Assembly: GCA_963813315.1 (NCBI GenBank)
Contig: CAWEYO010000005.1
Coordinates: 310,001 to 374,000, forward strand
Length of the DNA stretch: 64,000 bases
Reading direction: 5' to 3'
From: CAWEYO01 sp963813315
GTDB taxonomy: Bacteria; Pseudomonadota; Alphaproteobacteria; Rhizobiales; Rhizobiaceae
In this document: piece by piece, positions 27,172-38,589 of the stretch
Numbering within the stretch: the first letter of the stretch is position 1
Layout of the letters: every line of letters starts with the position of its first letter
Notes under the pieces: model-generated
What the model saw: the letters and a program-made list of their open reading frames with translations, nothing else
Database searches by the model: none
Told to the model about the DNA's origin: nothing
Translations under genes and position numbers: made by a program

Positions 27172-28444
27172 CTACTGCGCAATCGGTAGGCCGGACGCGC
27201 CTGCGATCTGATTGGCGGCATCATCCAGCGCAGCCTTGGCGTCTGGATACTCCCCATTGAGGTATTTGAGCTGCGTGGCGATAACAATGGCGTTCGCATC
27301 CTGGAAGAACGGCGTGCCGCGGCTCGGCACGACTTTTGGAAGCGTCGACAAGATATCCACCCAAACCTTCTGACCACCCCAGTAGGGTTGCTCCTGAGAG
27401 ACGAACGGGTCGTCCAGTGCGCTGAGCAGCGACGGCACAAGCCCGAACTCCTTGAGCATTGTCACCTGGCCCTCGTTGGTCCCAAGCGTGTAGTTGAGAT
27501 AGGCCCAAGCCGCTTCCTTGTTCTTGGATGCCGAGGTGATGGCGAGGGAAGACCCGCCGAGATTGGCGGCGCGCGGTCCATCCGCCGATGCGCTGGGCAT
27601 CAAGTAGACGCCCCACTTGCCGGCGAGGTCCGGTGAAGTCGAGCGGACAGTGCCTTCATACCAGCCGCCATACATCTGCGTGGCGACAGTGCCGGCGGTG
27701 TTGGCCTGGATCTTTTCGTCCCAGGTCCCGGGGATCAGCAGGCCGGCATCCTTCAGCGCCTTAACCTTTTCGAGAGCGGTCACGCAGTGCGGTTGATTGA
27801 CGGTGATCGCCTTGGAATCCTTGCTGAAATAGCCGCATCCCTGCTCGTTGGAAATCATTCGGAAAAATTCCGTGTCGCCGTTTATGTCGGCCTGAGTCAT
27901 GGTAACGCCGGGATTTGCCTCCATGACTTTCTTGCCGGCGGCAATGAAATCGTCCCAGGTCTTGATCGATGCCGGGTCGACGCCGGCCTTTTCGTAGAAA
28001 TCGCGGCGGTAGAACATCGCGACCGGGCCGGAATCCCAGGGCATGGCATAGGCCTTGCCGTCGACCTCGAGTTCGGTTCGCTTGAAGTCGGGGAACTTGG
28101 CGGCGATCTCGTCGGTGTATCCCAGCGTCTTCAGATCGACGAAGCAGTCCGGAAACTGGCTCCAGAATATCTCGGATTCATGATTTTCGATCGACAGAAT
28201 ATCCGGCAGCCCGGCGCCGCCCGCGGCACAGCCGGCGAGCGTCTTGTCGAAAGTCTGCTGGTTGCCGAGGTCCTCGACCGTGACCTTGACGTCGGGAAAC
28301 TGCTTGTTGAAGCCGGCGACGGTTGCCTTGAGCGACGAGGCGGCAATGTTCCAGCTCCAGATCGTGATTTCACCGGATTGCGCAAATGCAGGGCCGGAGC
28401 ATCAAGACAAGCGCAAGCGTGGCGCGCGCCAGTTCGATACGCAT
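27172..28444 (-). CDS. Carbohydrate ABC transporter, extracellular solute-binding protein, one frameshift
   Basis: The ATG at 28444 has GGGAGG six bases upstream and opens a signal peptide (MRIELARATLALVLML). The frame changes near 28395, then continues AFAQSGEITIWSWN, the typical mature start of family-1 sugar-binding proteins. Other features are PDILSIENHESE, YAMPWDSGPVAMFYRRDFYE and KNKEAAWAYLNYTLG. The joined length is about 423 residues. First gene of the sugar operon, divergent from an AraC-type regulator that probably controls it. The sugar cannot be named. Confidence 0.9.
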
Positions 28445-28533
28445 GAATTCCTCCCAAGTCATCTGTTCGTTTGCGTTTGTTGCAGCCAAGAATAAACTAG
28501 ACTTGGTGGCCTGCTGTCCGTGACAAAGGGAAC

Positions 28534-29432
28534 ATGGACTTGGCGGAAAGTAAGATACCGGAGAGACCGTTTTACCGGCCAGGCGCGAGCAGCGTGGAGG
28601 GTCTGCCGCTGGCTCTGCTGATGTTTTACAATCGTCCGCTGGTAATGCTCAAGCCGCATTGGCATGCCCAGGTCGAAGTCAACTTCATCGTGAGCGGCAG
28701 CGTACACTATCGGATGAACGATCATGAGGTCTCCCTCTCGGCGGGAGATATGTGCCTGTTCTGGGGTGGGCTGCCGCATCAGCTGGACGATGCGTCGGAC
28801 GACGTGCTCTATGCCGGTGCGCATTTGCCGCTGGTGCACTTCTTCAGGCTGCATCTTCCCCTCGATGTCCGGCATCGGCTGATGACGGGCGCGACGTTGG
28901 TGACCAATGCCACCGACCGCTCCGACGATCACAATTTCGAACGCTGGAACCGCTATGCGCGTTCCGGCGATCCCGCTCAAAGCGCAGCACGCCGTGAACG
29001 AACTCCTGCTGCGGCTGGAACGGGTACGGTTCGAACCGTACCGGCTTGTACCTGGAGCCGCGGACAGGCGAAGACATCACTGGTCCCTTCGATCAACAGT
29101 CCTCGCGAAATGTGGGGCGCATGTGCGACTTCATTGCGGAGAACTTCCTCTACGAAATCGATTCCGTCGACATCGCCGCGGCCGCGGACATTCACCCCAA
29201 ATACGCCATGAGCGTTTTCAAGAAATCGACCGGCATGACGCTGAACGAATACGTGAACCTGCTGAGGCTGAGCTACGCGCAGGCGCTGCTGATGGACGAG
29301 GATGTCAAAGTGCTGAGGGTGGCCATGGACAGTGGTTTCGGCTCATTGAGTGCCTTCAACAAATCGTTCCGGAAACTTGCGGGCATGTCACCTTCCGACT
29401 TTCGCAAGAACTCGGGCAGAAGCACAACCTAG
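28534..29432 (+). CDS. AraC-family transcriptional regulator, frameshifted
   Basis: The N-terminal cupin-like sensor is MDLAESKIPERPFYR through HWHAQVEVNFIVSGSVHY and GDMCLFWGGLPHQLDD. The frame changes near 28975 and again near 29045 (the linker reads QHAVNELLLRLERVRFEPY in a third frame). It then continues into the two-helix-turn-helix AraC domain: IAAAADIHPKYAMSVFKKST, and VLRVAMDSGFGSLSAFNKSF before FRKLAGMSPSDFRK. Divergent from the sugar importer with an 89-base shared promoter region, so it most likely regulates that operon in response to its sugar. Confidence 0.85.
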
Positions 29433-29534
29433 GCGATTTTTGCGCTTCCGTTGATCATGCAACGGAACAGTTCGCGGCGTTGCGGAGTTACTGGTGACCG
29501 CGGGGCCGATGGGTCCCGTCTGATGGAGGCGAGC

Positions 29535-29777
29535 ATGAGGCACGTCTGCTTCGACGTCATCGATCTCATATCGGCCGTGGAGAAATGCGCCCGCGCGAAA
29601 TCAGCGGGGCTGCTCGTATCGACCTCACAGGCGGTCGAGGAGTTGCGCGTCATGTCGGGGGATTTCGTTACTTCCGATGAAGACATGGCCAATGCCGTGT
29701 CGAAGGCCGCCACAATGTTGGGATGCACGGTTGTCTTCGACGAACAGGCCGGCGCTGACGTTCTGAAAATGACCTGA
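29535..29777 (+). CDS. Hypothetical small protein
   Basis: 80 residues from an ATG with GGAGG five bases upstream; an ATG at 29523 is the alternative. Soluble, mixed alpha/beta composition with several Cys (RHVCFDVID, KCARAK, LGCTVVF). No family recognised and no signal peptide. The good ribosome-binding site and normal codon use favour a real gene. It follows the AraC-type gene by about 100 bases. Confidence 0.5.
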   Translation: MRHVCFDVIDLISAVEKCARAKSAGLLVSTSQAVEELRVMSGDFVTSDEDMANAVSKAATMLGCTVVFDEQAGADVLKMT

Positions 29778-29799
29778 CCGACGGTATCTGCCGCGATGG

Positions 29800-30030
29800 G
29801 CAGTTTTCCCCTCGCTTGCGTTTCGAAGCACTTGCTCGGGGAAAAGCCCGCTCGCAAACGCAGGAAGACGCTTTCTCCCCGCAAGGGCCCTTGTGGGGAG
29901 GGTGGCGAACGAAGTGAGCCGGGTGGGGTCATCAAGAATCGAACATTTCATGTTGACCCCACCCCGCTTCGCTTCGCGGACCGACTGTCTGCCCACCACT
30001 GGCCACAAGGGGAGGTGAGCAGCCCAAAAA
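29800..30030. repeat. Composite intergenic repeat between convergent genes
   Basis: The stretch contains TTGCGTTTCGAAGCA/GCTCGCAAACGCA-like inverted words, then CTTTCTCCCCGCAAGGGCCC…GTGGGGAGG. A further inverted pair is GAACGAAGTGAGCCGGGTGGGGTCA against TGACCCCACCCCGCTTCGCTTC. It fills the gap between the small ORF and the RTX gene. It looks like the rhizobial mosaic palindromes found elsewhere in the window. Confidence 0.6.
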
Positions 30031-30043
30031 AGTACCGTTGGCC

Positions 30044-33000
30044 TTAAACCACCATGAAATCGGCTTTGTTAAGCGCCAGCCGTTGGGCGAGCGTGGCGAA
30101 CTGCACCGCCGCGCTGCCGCCATTGCCGTCGGCGTCATAGCTCAGCGCGCCGGTCGTCTCGTTGTAGATGATGCGGTCGTCGGCATCGTGTGCCGCGGTG
30201 CCGATATAAAAGGCGCTCCCGGACAGCGCGCCGGTTGCCAGTTTGGTGAACACCGAGTTTTCCAGTTGGATCGTGTCGTTCTCAAGCAAACCGAAGCTAA
30301 TGATCCGATCGATGTTGCTGTCCTTACTCAACGCAGTGTTGAAGACGAATGTGTCCGTGCCATCCCCGCCGTAAATCGTATCGTTGCCCGTCCCGCCGTT
30401 CAGGGTGTCGTCGCCGGCCCAGCCTTCCAGGGTGTCGTCGCCCTCGCGCCCGTTGAGGATATCGTTGCCATAAAAGCCCGAGATCCCGTCAGCGCCATGC
30501 CCGCCGGTGATGGTGTCGGCGAGGTCGCTGCCGCCAAGCACGAAGTCTTCCGTCTGATTGCTCAGGCTTATGGACACGCCGGTGGTGGCCTTGCCGCAAT
30601 AGATATGCTCGACGCCTGCGATCTTGTCATCACCGTGCGCGTTCAGATTGCTGATGTCGGCCGAGTTCGAGGTCAGGATGATAAAATCTTCACCGCCGCC
30701 GAGATTGATCGAGCTCGACGTGCTGATGAGGATGGCGTCGAGCTGGGCACCGGTGAGCGTCAGCCAATCGTTGCCGCCCGAGCCGGCGAGACTGCCGGCG
30801 TCGACACCGCTGATCGACGCCGGAGCGCCTGCCGAGATGTCCTTGGTCCCGCTCACCTTTATGTTGAGCACGCCCGTGCCGGCGCCGAGATCGATCGCGT
30901 CAAACCCTCCCCATTGGCTCACGGTCATCGTCACGGTGTCGTTGCCGGCGCTGCCCGTGAGCGTATCGAGGCCGGAGAGCGTGCCGGTGGAGAAGTCGAT
31001 CTCGGTCGCGTTGGTCAGCACGATCGTGTCGGTGCCAGACCCGCCCGTGAGGGACTCGCCGGCGGCGAAATCGCCATTGGCGAGCTTGATCGTGTCGTTG
31101 CCTGCACCGCCGTCGATCGTGTCGGCACCTTTGCCGCCTGTGATACTGAACGCTTCTGTCTGGCGGTTCAGATTTATCGTCACGCCGGCTGTTGCGCTGG
31201 CGGCAGAGATCGCCTCGACGCCTGCGATCTTATCATCACCGTGCGCGTTCAGATTGGTGATGTTGGTCGAGTCAGAGGTCAGGTAGATCGAATCGTCGTC
31301 ACCGGCGCCGAGATCGATCTTGCTTGACGTACCGTCGAGGATGGCGTTGAGCTGCGTGCCGGTAAGCGTCAGCCGGTCGTCGCCGGAAGTGCCGGTGAGA
31401 TTGCCGGTCTCGACATTGAGAACCGCCGGAGTGCCGAGCCCGGAAATGTCCACGGTTCCGGCGACCTTGACGTTGAGCACGTCCGTGCCGGCGCCGAGAT
31501 CGAGGGTAGCGAACCCAGCCCATTGCTTCACGGTCATTGTCACGGTGTCGCCGCCGCTGCTGCCTGTCAACGCATTGAGGCCGGAGAACATGCCGGTGGA
31601 GAAGTCAACCTCGGTCGCGTTGGTCAGCACGATCGTGTCGATGCCAGACCCGCCCTTGAGGGACTCGCCGGCGGCGAAATGGCCATTGGCGAGCTTGATC
31701 GTGTCGTTGCCCGCTCCGCCGTCGATCGTGTCGGCGCCCGCACCGCCGCTGATCGTGTCGTTGCCGGACCCGCCGGTGAGCTCATTGGCGTTGGCATCGC
31801 CCGTCAGGCTGACGGCCGCGCTCGACGTCGACGCATCCACATTCTCGAAGCCGGTGACATTCGCCGTGTCGCCAGAGGTCTGATCGGCCAGTGAAAGGTT
31901 GATCGTCGCGGCTCCGGTCACGATCAAGGTGTCGGTGCCGGTGCCGCCGGCAATCGAAACATCCGAACCGTCGAGGACGATCGTGTCGTTGTCCGCTCCG
32001 CCGTCGATCGAATCGGCGCCGCCGCCGCCGTCGATCGTGTCGTTGCCTGCGCCGCCGTCGATCCAATCCGCGCCCGCGCCGCTGATCGCGCCGTAGATGT
32101 GGGCTATGAGGTCGATCCAATCCGCGTCGACGCCGGTGATCGTGTCGTTGCCTGCGCCGCCGTAGATCGTGTCGTGGCCCATGCTGTAGCCGCTGTCGAT
32201 CGTGTCGTTGCCGTCGCCGCCGTTGATCGTGTCGTCGCCGCGGGCGTCCCAGGTGTCGCCGCCGCCGGAGATGTAGTCGTCGCCAGCGCCGCCGTTGAGC
32301 GTATCGGCGCCCGCGCCGCCTTCGAGCCTATTGGCGTTGGCGTCGCCCGTAAGGCTGACGGCCACCCTCGACGCATGACGCATCCACAATCTCGATGCCG
32401 GTGATCACGCCGTGCCGACAGGTCGATCGTTGCGCCTGTATCCAATATCAAGGTGTCGGTGCCGGCACCGCCGGCAATCGAGTCCGAGCCGTCGAAGTAG
32501 ATGTCCAAGAGGATACGGTCGTCGCCGTCGCCGCCGTCGATCCAGTCGGCGCCGTCGAGGCCGATGATGTAGTCGTTGCCGGCGCCGCCGTTGATCGTGT
32601 CGTTGCCGTAGCCGCCGTAGAGCCTATTGGCGTTGGCATCGCCCGTCAGGCTGACGGCGCATCGACGCAGACACATACACATTCTCGAAGCCGGTGACAA
32701 TCGCCGTGTCGCCGGAGGTCTGATCCGTCAGGGACAGGTTGATCGTTGCGGCTTCGGTACACGCTCCAAACCGTCAGTGCCCGCCCCGCCGGCAATCGAA
32801 ACGTCCGAGCCGTCGTAGTCGCATATAGTCGTCGCCGTCGCCGCCGTCGATCATGTCGGCGCCTGCGCGGCCGATGAGGCTGTCGTTGCCGTCGCCGCCG
32901 ATGATCGTGTCGTCGCCGGAGCCGCCGGTGAGCCCATTGCTGTTGGCATTGCCCGTGATGCTGACATTGCCGGTCGACTCGGACGCATCCACACCCTCGA

Positions 33001-33525
33001 AGCCGGTGACAATCGCCGTGTCGCCGGAAGACTGGTCCGACGAGGAACTCAGGTTGATCGTTGCGGCTTCGGTCACGTCCAAAGCCAAACCGTCGTCGCC
33101 TGCCCCGCCGTCAATCGAAAAGTCCGAGCCGTCGTAGGTGATCCGGTCGCCCCCCGCACCACCGATGATGGTGTCAGCGCCCGCGCCACCGTCGATCTAG
33201 TCGTAGTCGCCGCTCGCCGTCGATCAAATCGGCGCCTGCCCCACCAACTATGCGGTCGTCGCCTGCCCCGCCATTGATCGTGTCGCCGATCGCGTCCTGA
33301 AGCTCGGCCAGCGTACCGCCGGTGAACCCGGTCAGCGTTCCGTTTGTCGCGTCTGCCGATGTCGTTGCCGGCGGTGCCGGTGAACGTCGCCATGACCCCG
33401 GCATAGGCCGCCATGCCTTCGGCCGTAAGCGGCGGGCGGGGCGGGATGCCATGCGCGGGCGCATCGATCGCCGCGTGGTGATGCTTGTTCCCGGTTGCGA
33501 GCTGGACGAGATCGAGGATGGTCAT
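30044..33525 (-). CDS. RTX-type calcium-binding secreted protein, several frameshifts upstream of 32390
   Basis: The C-terminal 780 residues are open and dominated by nonapeptide GGxGxDxxx repeats (GGAGADTLNGGAGDD, GGAGNDTI, GREGDDTLEG). They end in a serralysin-type C-terminal module (DTFVFNTALSKDSNIDRI…DTIQLENSVF) and a hydrophobic tail ADFMVV, as expected for type I secretion. Upstream of 32390 the same repeat type continues in other frames. It leads back to a likely start at 33525 (MTILDLVQLATGNKHHH, then ATFTGTAGND). At least five indels separate the pieces. Expected function: secreted calcium-binding adhesin or surface protein. No catalytic domain is seen, and no secretion genes are nearby. 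Confidence 0.8.
30520..31740 (-). repeat. Two tandem ~203-residue modules inside the RTX protein
   Basis: The segment containing TIKLANGHFAAGESLKGG and the one containing TIKLANGDFAAGESLTGG are 609 bases apart. The copies stay alignable along the module: IVLTNATEVDFSTG against IVLTNATEIDFSTG, then NAHGDDKIAGVE in both. This is a tandem duplication of a whole repeat-bearing module, not only of RTX nonapeptides. Outer limits are approximate. Confidence 0.75.
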
Positions 33526-34196
33526 TTTAGCGAACTACTCCGTTGTTTGCGTGAAGCCGGGCGACGTTCCGTTGAAGTCGTCATCCCGGCCGAGGTTTTG
33601 TTTTGCACGCATGACTTGCCTCAAGAGCCGGCAGCATTTTTTGCTGCGCCGGCTCCCGGTTCAGGTTCATGCACGCTGCCTCGCACATGAGCTTGTGCGA
33701 AAAGCAGCAACTTTTTTGAGGTGCTGACCCCTTGTTCGGGATCATGCAGGTGTGCCACGAGATGAGCATCAGACAAATCTCGTAGCATCGACGCGAGCGA
33801 ACGCGCCGCTGTTTGCGACTGACTTACAATTGAAGTGCTGACGGCATCAGCGCTGATGCCGATGCCTTAATCTTTGCCTGACTAAATGTTCCCTTGCCGA
33901 GTCGCGATTTCTGTTGCCGACAAATGAAACCTAGCACAACCGCCGATGACGAGTTGTATAGGATTTGCGTGCACAACTGTTGGCTTTTGGGGCGGCCGTC
34001 TCTTCGTCATCCCAGGGCGAGCCGAAGCGCAGCGAAGGCACCGCCGCGCTCTACGTTGCCCCCCTCTGTCCTGCCGGACATCTCCCCCGCAAGGGGGAGA
34101 TCAGCCGGCGCGTTGGGTTTCGCCAATCGCCATCGTTGCAGGAGGGTTGGAGACGCCGGAGCGAACCCGCTACCCGGAAACCCGCCGCGACGTGCA
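33526..34196. other. 670-base gap without a gene
   Basis: No supported gene. It holds a hairpin at 33625–33655 (GAGCCGGC…GCCGGCTC around a T-rich loop). It also holds a copy of the CCCCCTCTGTCCTGCCGGACA / TCTCCCCCGCAAGGGGGAGA element at about 34058–34102. The first ~250 bases should include the RTX gene's promoter. Confidence 0.5.
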
Positions 34197-35571
34197 TTAG
34201 CGCCGTGTCACCCGCATCGGCAGGCCGCCCTGCGGCTGTGTCGTCAGTTTCTGCACCGGCCACGGTTTTGTCGCCGCGACCGTATCGAACCGGAAGCGCG
34301 ACAGAAGCACGCCAAGCGCGATTACCGCCTCCTGCATGGCGAAGCTCGAGCCGATGCAGACGCGCGGGCCGGCTCCGAAGGGCAGGTACTGGTAGCGGTC
34401 GATCTTCTCGCGGTTGCCTGGATGGAACCGCTCCGGCATGAAGGCGTCCGGCTGGTCCCACAGCTTGCGGTGCCGGTGCACGGTCCAAGGCATCACCAGC
34501 ACCTGGGCGCCTTTGCGGCAGCACGAGGTCCTGGTAGGTGTCATCCTCGATCGGCTCGCGGTTGATCGAGGGCGCAGGCGGATAAAGCCGCATCGCCTCC
34601 TCGAAGGCGGCGCGCGTGAACGGCATGGCGTCGAGCCATTTCACCGGATCGGGCTCGCCCGACAGCGACGCGTCGATCTCCGCCTCGATCCGCTCGCGCT
34701 CCCATGGCGCTTCGGCAAGCATGTAGATGGTCCAGCCGAGCGCGCGCGCCGTTGTCTCGTGGCCGGCGCCGATGAAGGTGATGATGTTGTCTTCGATCTC
34801 GCGGCGGGTCAGCCCGTCGGGGCCTTCCGCGCGCAGCAGCAGCGTCAGGAAATCCTCCGGCGCGCCCTCCGGATCGCGGCCCATGCGCTGTTCGCGCATC
34901 GTCACCGTGTTCGGCCACGATGCTCGCGGAAATAGGCCATCGTCTTGCGGCCGCGCAGCCGCGTGATGCGCGGCAGCCAGTCGGGCGCGCGCAGGAGGTC
35001 GAGCGGATCGACGCGGCCCATGGTCTCGAACAGGCGGTCGATCTCCTTTTCGAAGCTCCCCTGACCGCCGGCGATCTTCGCCGGAAAACAGCGTCTCGGC
35101 GAGGATGTCGTAGGTGAGCGTGGTCATGTCGCGCGCGACATCGACCGGCTCGGCCGCATTTTCATAGCGCTCCGCGAATTCCAGCGTCCGTCTCAGCATC
35201 GGCCGGGCGAAGCCGAAGATATGGCGCGGCGTGAAGACGGGCGCCATGGCCTTGCGCGAGCGCTTCCAGACCTCGCCTTCGGCCGTCAGCAGGCCGTCGC
35301 GCAGGATCGGCCGCAGGATCATCTGGCGAACCGTCGCCAGCTTGTAGTTCTTGGCATTGTCGACCAGCACATGGCGGATGAGCCCCGGATCGTTGGCGAT
35401 GACCAGCGGTCCGCCGATGCCGCGAACCGAAATCCAAGGCTCGTTGTAGGAGGGCTCGCCCCACAGTTCGAGCGGGTTGCGGTAGACGATGCGGATCATC
35501 TCGAGCATCGACGGCGGGCTGGTGCGCGGCCTCGGCGCCGGCGGCACGAAAGGGGCGGGCTTGGTGTCCAT
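34197..35571 (-). CDS. Cytochrome P450, frameshifted
   Basis: Starts MDTKPAPFVPPAPRPRTSPP. Family features are WKRSRKAMAPVFTPRHI (helix C), the oxygen-binding I-helix ITFIGAGHETTARALGW, the K-helix ExxR in EEAMRLYPPAP and the haem-ligand loop FGAGPRVCIGSSFA. Two compensating frame changes near 35085 and 34915 bracket a garbled stretch. A third near 34525 moves the last 110 residues to another frame. The joined protein is about 455 residues, normal for a soluble bacterial P450. No ferredoxin or reductase gene is adjacent, so the substrate is unknown. Confidence 0.87.
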
Positions 35572-35600
35572 CAGGGGCTCCGCTTCACCTGGTCAATGTA

Positions 35601-35759
35601 ATGCATGTCGCCCAAAAGTGCGCAGCGGTTTTGGGATAACGACATGCACAGAAATGCATGTCGCCCAAAAGTGCGCAGCGGTTTTGGGATAACGACATGC
35701 ACAGAAATGCATGTCGCCCAAAAGTGCGCAGCGGTTTTGGGATAACGACATGCACAGAA
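35601..35759. repeat. Three perfect tandem copies of a 53-base palindromic unit
   Basis: Units begin at 35601, 35654 and 35707 with ATGCATGTCGCCCAAAAG and run without any spacer. Each unit is itself an imperfect hairpin (GCATGTCGCCCAAAA against TTTTGGGATAACGACATGC). A single inverted copy lies at 63180–63228 and a partial one at about 60180. They occupy the P450–gyrB gap. Confidence 0.9.
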
Positions 35760-35976
35760 ACAATAGCCTGAAGCGATGCTCGATCCGTTTCGGCGCGCCG
35801 CGCTTCAGGAGCCCTAGCGGCGCGCGTCCACGTGGGCGCCGAGCTCTGCAGTACCGGCGTCGGCCGATTGCGGGTCCAGGATCGGCCAATGCCGGTCGTG
35901 AATTGGCACGCATCTGCCTGCGTCAGGCGCCGCTGCAGCCGGCGACTGGATACCGCCGCAAATCCGCCTCGAAAGT

Positions 35977-36005
35977 TTGGAAAACCACACGCGAAAGCCT
36001 ATATC
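35977..36005 (+). promoter_or_regulatory. Candidate promoter for gyrB
   Basis: TTGGAA at 35977–35982 is followed after 17 bases by TATATC at 36000–36005, about 70 bases before the gyrB ATG. The rest of the 505-base P450–gyrB gap holds only the tandem repeat. Confidence 0.5.
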
Positions 36006-36076
36006 TGGGGTTTCCAAGTGCGCGTGATTCGAACGATCTTTCGCGCGCCTTTCAGCGGCAAATACGAAAGCATTTC

Positions 36077-38527
36077 ATGAGCGACCAGTCCGACATCCAG
36101 AACGGCGCTGCCGCCGAATACGGCGCGGAATCCATCAAGGTACTGAAGGGTCTCGACGCCGTACGCAAGCGTCCGGGCATGTATATCGGAGACACCGACG
36201 ACGGCTCGGGCCTGCACCATATGGTGTACGAGGTGGTGGACAACGCAATCGACGAGGCGCTGGGGGGTCACGCCACGCTGGTCACCGTTACGCTCAATCC
36301 GGACGGTTCCTGCACCGTCACCGACAATGGACGCGGCATTCCCACCGGCATTCATCGTTCCGAGGGCGTGTCGGCGGCCGAAGTCATCATGACGCAGCTC
36401 CATGCGGGCGGAAAGTTCGATCAAAATTCCTACAAGGTTTCCGGCGGCCTGCATGGCGTCGGGGTCTCGGTCGTAAACGCGCTTTCCTCATGGCTGAAGC
36501 TGAAAATCCGCCGCGAGGGCAGGATACACGAAATGTCGTTCACGCATGGCGTTGCCGATGCACCGCTGGCCGAGACTGGGGATGCGGAGGCAACCGGAAC
36601 GGAAGTCACCTTCCTGCCGTCGCCCAATACTTTTACGATGGTCGAATTCGACTACGGCACGCTGGAGCATCGGCTGCGCGAACTCGCCTTCCTCAATTCC
36701 GGCGTGCGCATTGTGCTCACTGACAGGCGCCATGCCGATGTGAAGACCCTGGAGCTTCTTTACGAAGGTGGACTGGAAGAGTTCGTCAAATATCTCGACC
36801 GGGCCAAGAAGCCGCTGATCGCCGCGCCGATCACCATCCGCAGCGAACGCGACGCCATCACCGTCGAAGTCGCGATGTGGTGGAACGACAGCTACCACGA
36901 GAATGTGCTCTGCTTCACCAACAACATCCCGCAGCGCGATGGCGGCACGCACCTTGCCGGTTTTCGCGGCGCACTGACGCGGCAGGTCACGGGCTATGCG
37001 GACGCATCGGGACTGACGAAGAAGGAGAAGGTCACGCTGACCGGCGACGATTGCCGCGAGGGCCTCACGGCCGTGCTTTCGGTAAAGGTTCCGGATCCGA
37101 AATTCTCATCGCAGACCAAGGACAAGCTGGTTTCCTCGGAAGTTCGGCCGGTTGTGGAAAGCCTGGTCAACGAGGCGCTCGGCGCCTGGCTCGAGGAACA
37201 TCCTTCCGAAGGCAAGGTTCTGGTCGGCAAGGTCGTGGAAGCCGCCGCCGCCCGCGAGGCGGCGCGCAAGGCTCGCGAGCTCACCCGCCGCAAGGGTGTG
37301 CTCGACATCACTTCGCTTCCGGGAAAGCTGGCCGACTGCCAGGAACGCGACCCGGCCAAGTCCGAAATCTTCATCGTCGAGGGCGATTCGGCCGGCGGAT
37401 CGGCCAAGGGCGGCCGCTCGCGCCAGAACCAGGCGATACTTCCGCTGCGCGGCAAGATCCTCAATGTCGAACGGGCGCGCTTCGACCGGATGCTCTCTTC
37501 CGAGATGATCGGGACGCTGATCACCGCACTCGGCACATCGATCGGCAAGGACGAGTTCAACGCCGACAAGCTGCGCTATCACAAGATCATCATCATGACG
37601 GACGCCGACGTGGACGGCGCGCACATCCGGACCCTGCTCCTGACCTTCTTCTTCCGGCAGATGCCCGAACTGATCGAACGCGGCCATCTCTACATCGCGC
37701 AGCCGCCGCTCTACAAGGTGACAAGGGGCAAGAGCGCGCAGTACATCAAGGACGAGACCGCTTTCGAGGAATTCCTTATCGGGTCGGGTCTCGAGGAAGC
37801 TCCCTCAGCCTGTCCTCCGGCGAAGTGCGCGCGGGCCAGGACCTGCGGGGTGTCGTCGACGACGCACTCGCAATCCGCTCGTTGATCAACGGTCTCCACA
37901 CGCCGCTACAACCGCGCCGTGGTCGAACAGGCGGCGATCGCCGGTGCGCTCAATCCGGATATTTTCAACGATCTCGGCCGCGCCAACGCTATGGCCGAGG
38001 CGATCGCCCGCCGGCTCGATGCAATCGCCGAGGACACCGAGCGCGGCTGGAGCGGCCGCACGTCGACATCGAATGAGGGCGGCCCTGGCGGTTATGTTTT
38101 CGAGCGCACGGTGCGCGGCGTCAAGGAATATGCGCAGCCTCGACATGGCACTGCTCAGGCTCGGCCGACGCCCGCGCGCTCGACCGCTACGCCGGCCGCC
38201 TCGGCGCAGTCTATTCGGCTGTCGCCGGTTCTGCGCCGCAAGGAGCTTTCGGAGCCCCTGTCCGGGCCGCTGGCGCTTCTCGAGGCGGTCTTCGCGACCG
38301 GCCGCAAGGGGCTCACCATGCAGCGCTACAAGGGGCTCGGCGAAATGAATGCCGAACAGCTTTGGGAGACGACGCTCGACCCTAATGTCCGCTCGCTGCT
38401 CCAGGTGAAGGTCAACGACGCGACCGACGCCGACATGCTGTTTTCGCGGCTGATGGGCGACGAGGTCGAGCCGCGTCGCGAATTCATTCAGGAAAACGCG
38501 CTGAACGTGGCCAACCTCGACGTTTGA
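36077..38527 (+). CDS. gyrB: DNA gyrase subunit B, several frameshifts
   Basis: Starts MSDQSDIQNGAAAEYGAESI. The ATPase domain is visible (RKRPGMYIGDTDDGSGLHHM, VVDNAIDEAL, DNGRGIPTGIH, GLHGVGVSVVNALS). The TOPRIM domain has EGDSAGGSAKGGRSRQNQAI and TDADVDGAHIRTLLLT, and the C-terminus has TMQRYKGLGEMNAEQLWETT. The frame breaks near 37795 and 37905, then switches at about 38135, 38170 and 38215 before returning. Joined length of about 815 residues is right for alphaproteobacterial GyrB. An essential single-copy gene should not be broken, so these are most likely sequence errors. Confidence 0.95.
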
Positions 38528-38589
38528 ATGTGATTCCGGGCAAAGCTGGTCCGGCCGGGGTGCGGCCTGAGAGCGCGTCAGTCAGGCTC

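Noticed and set aside
30038..31327. 429-residue open frame antisense to the RTX gene
   Set aside because: Produced by the periodic GGxGxD codons read on the other strand; composition is repetitive and shows no family features.
35601..35759. CRISPR array
   Set aside because: The three 53-base units are contiguous with no spacers, and no cas genes are present.
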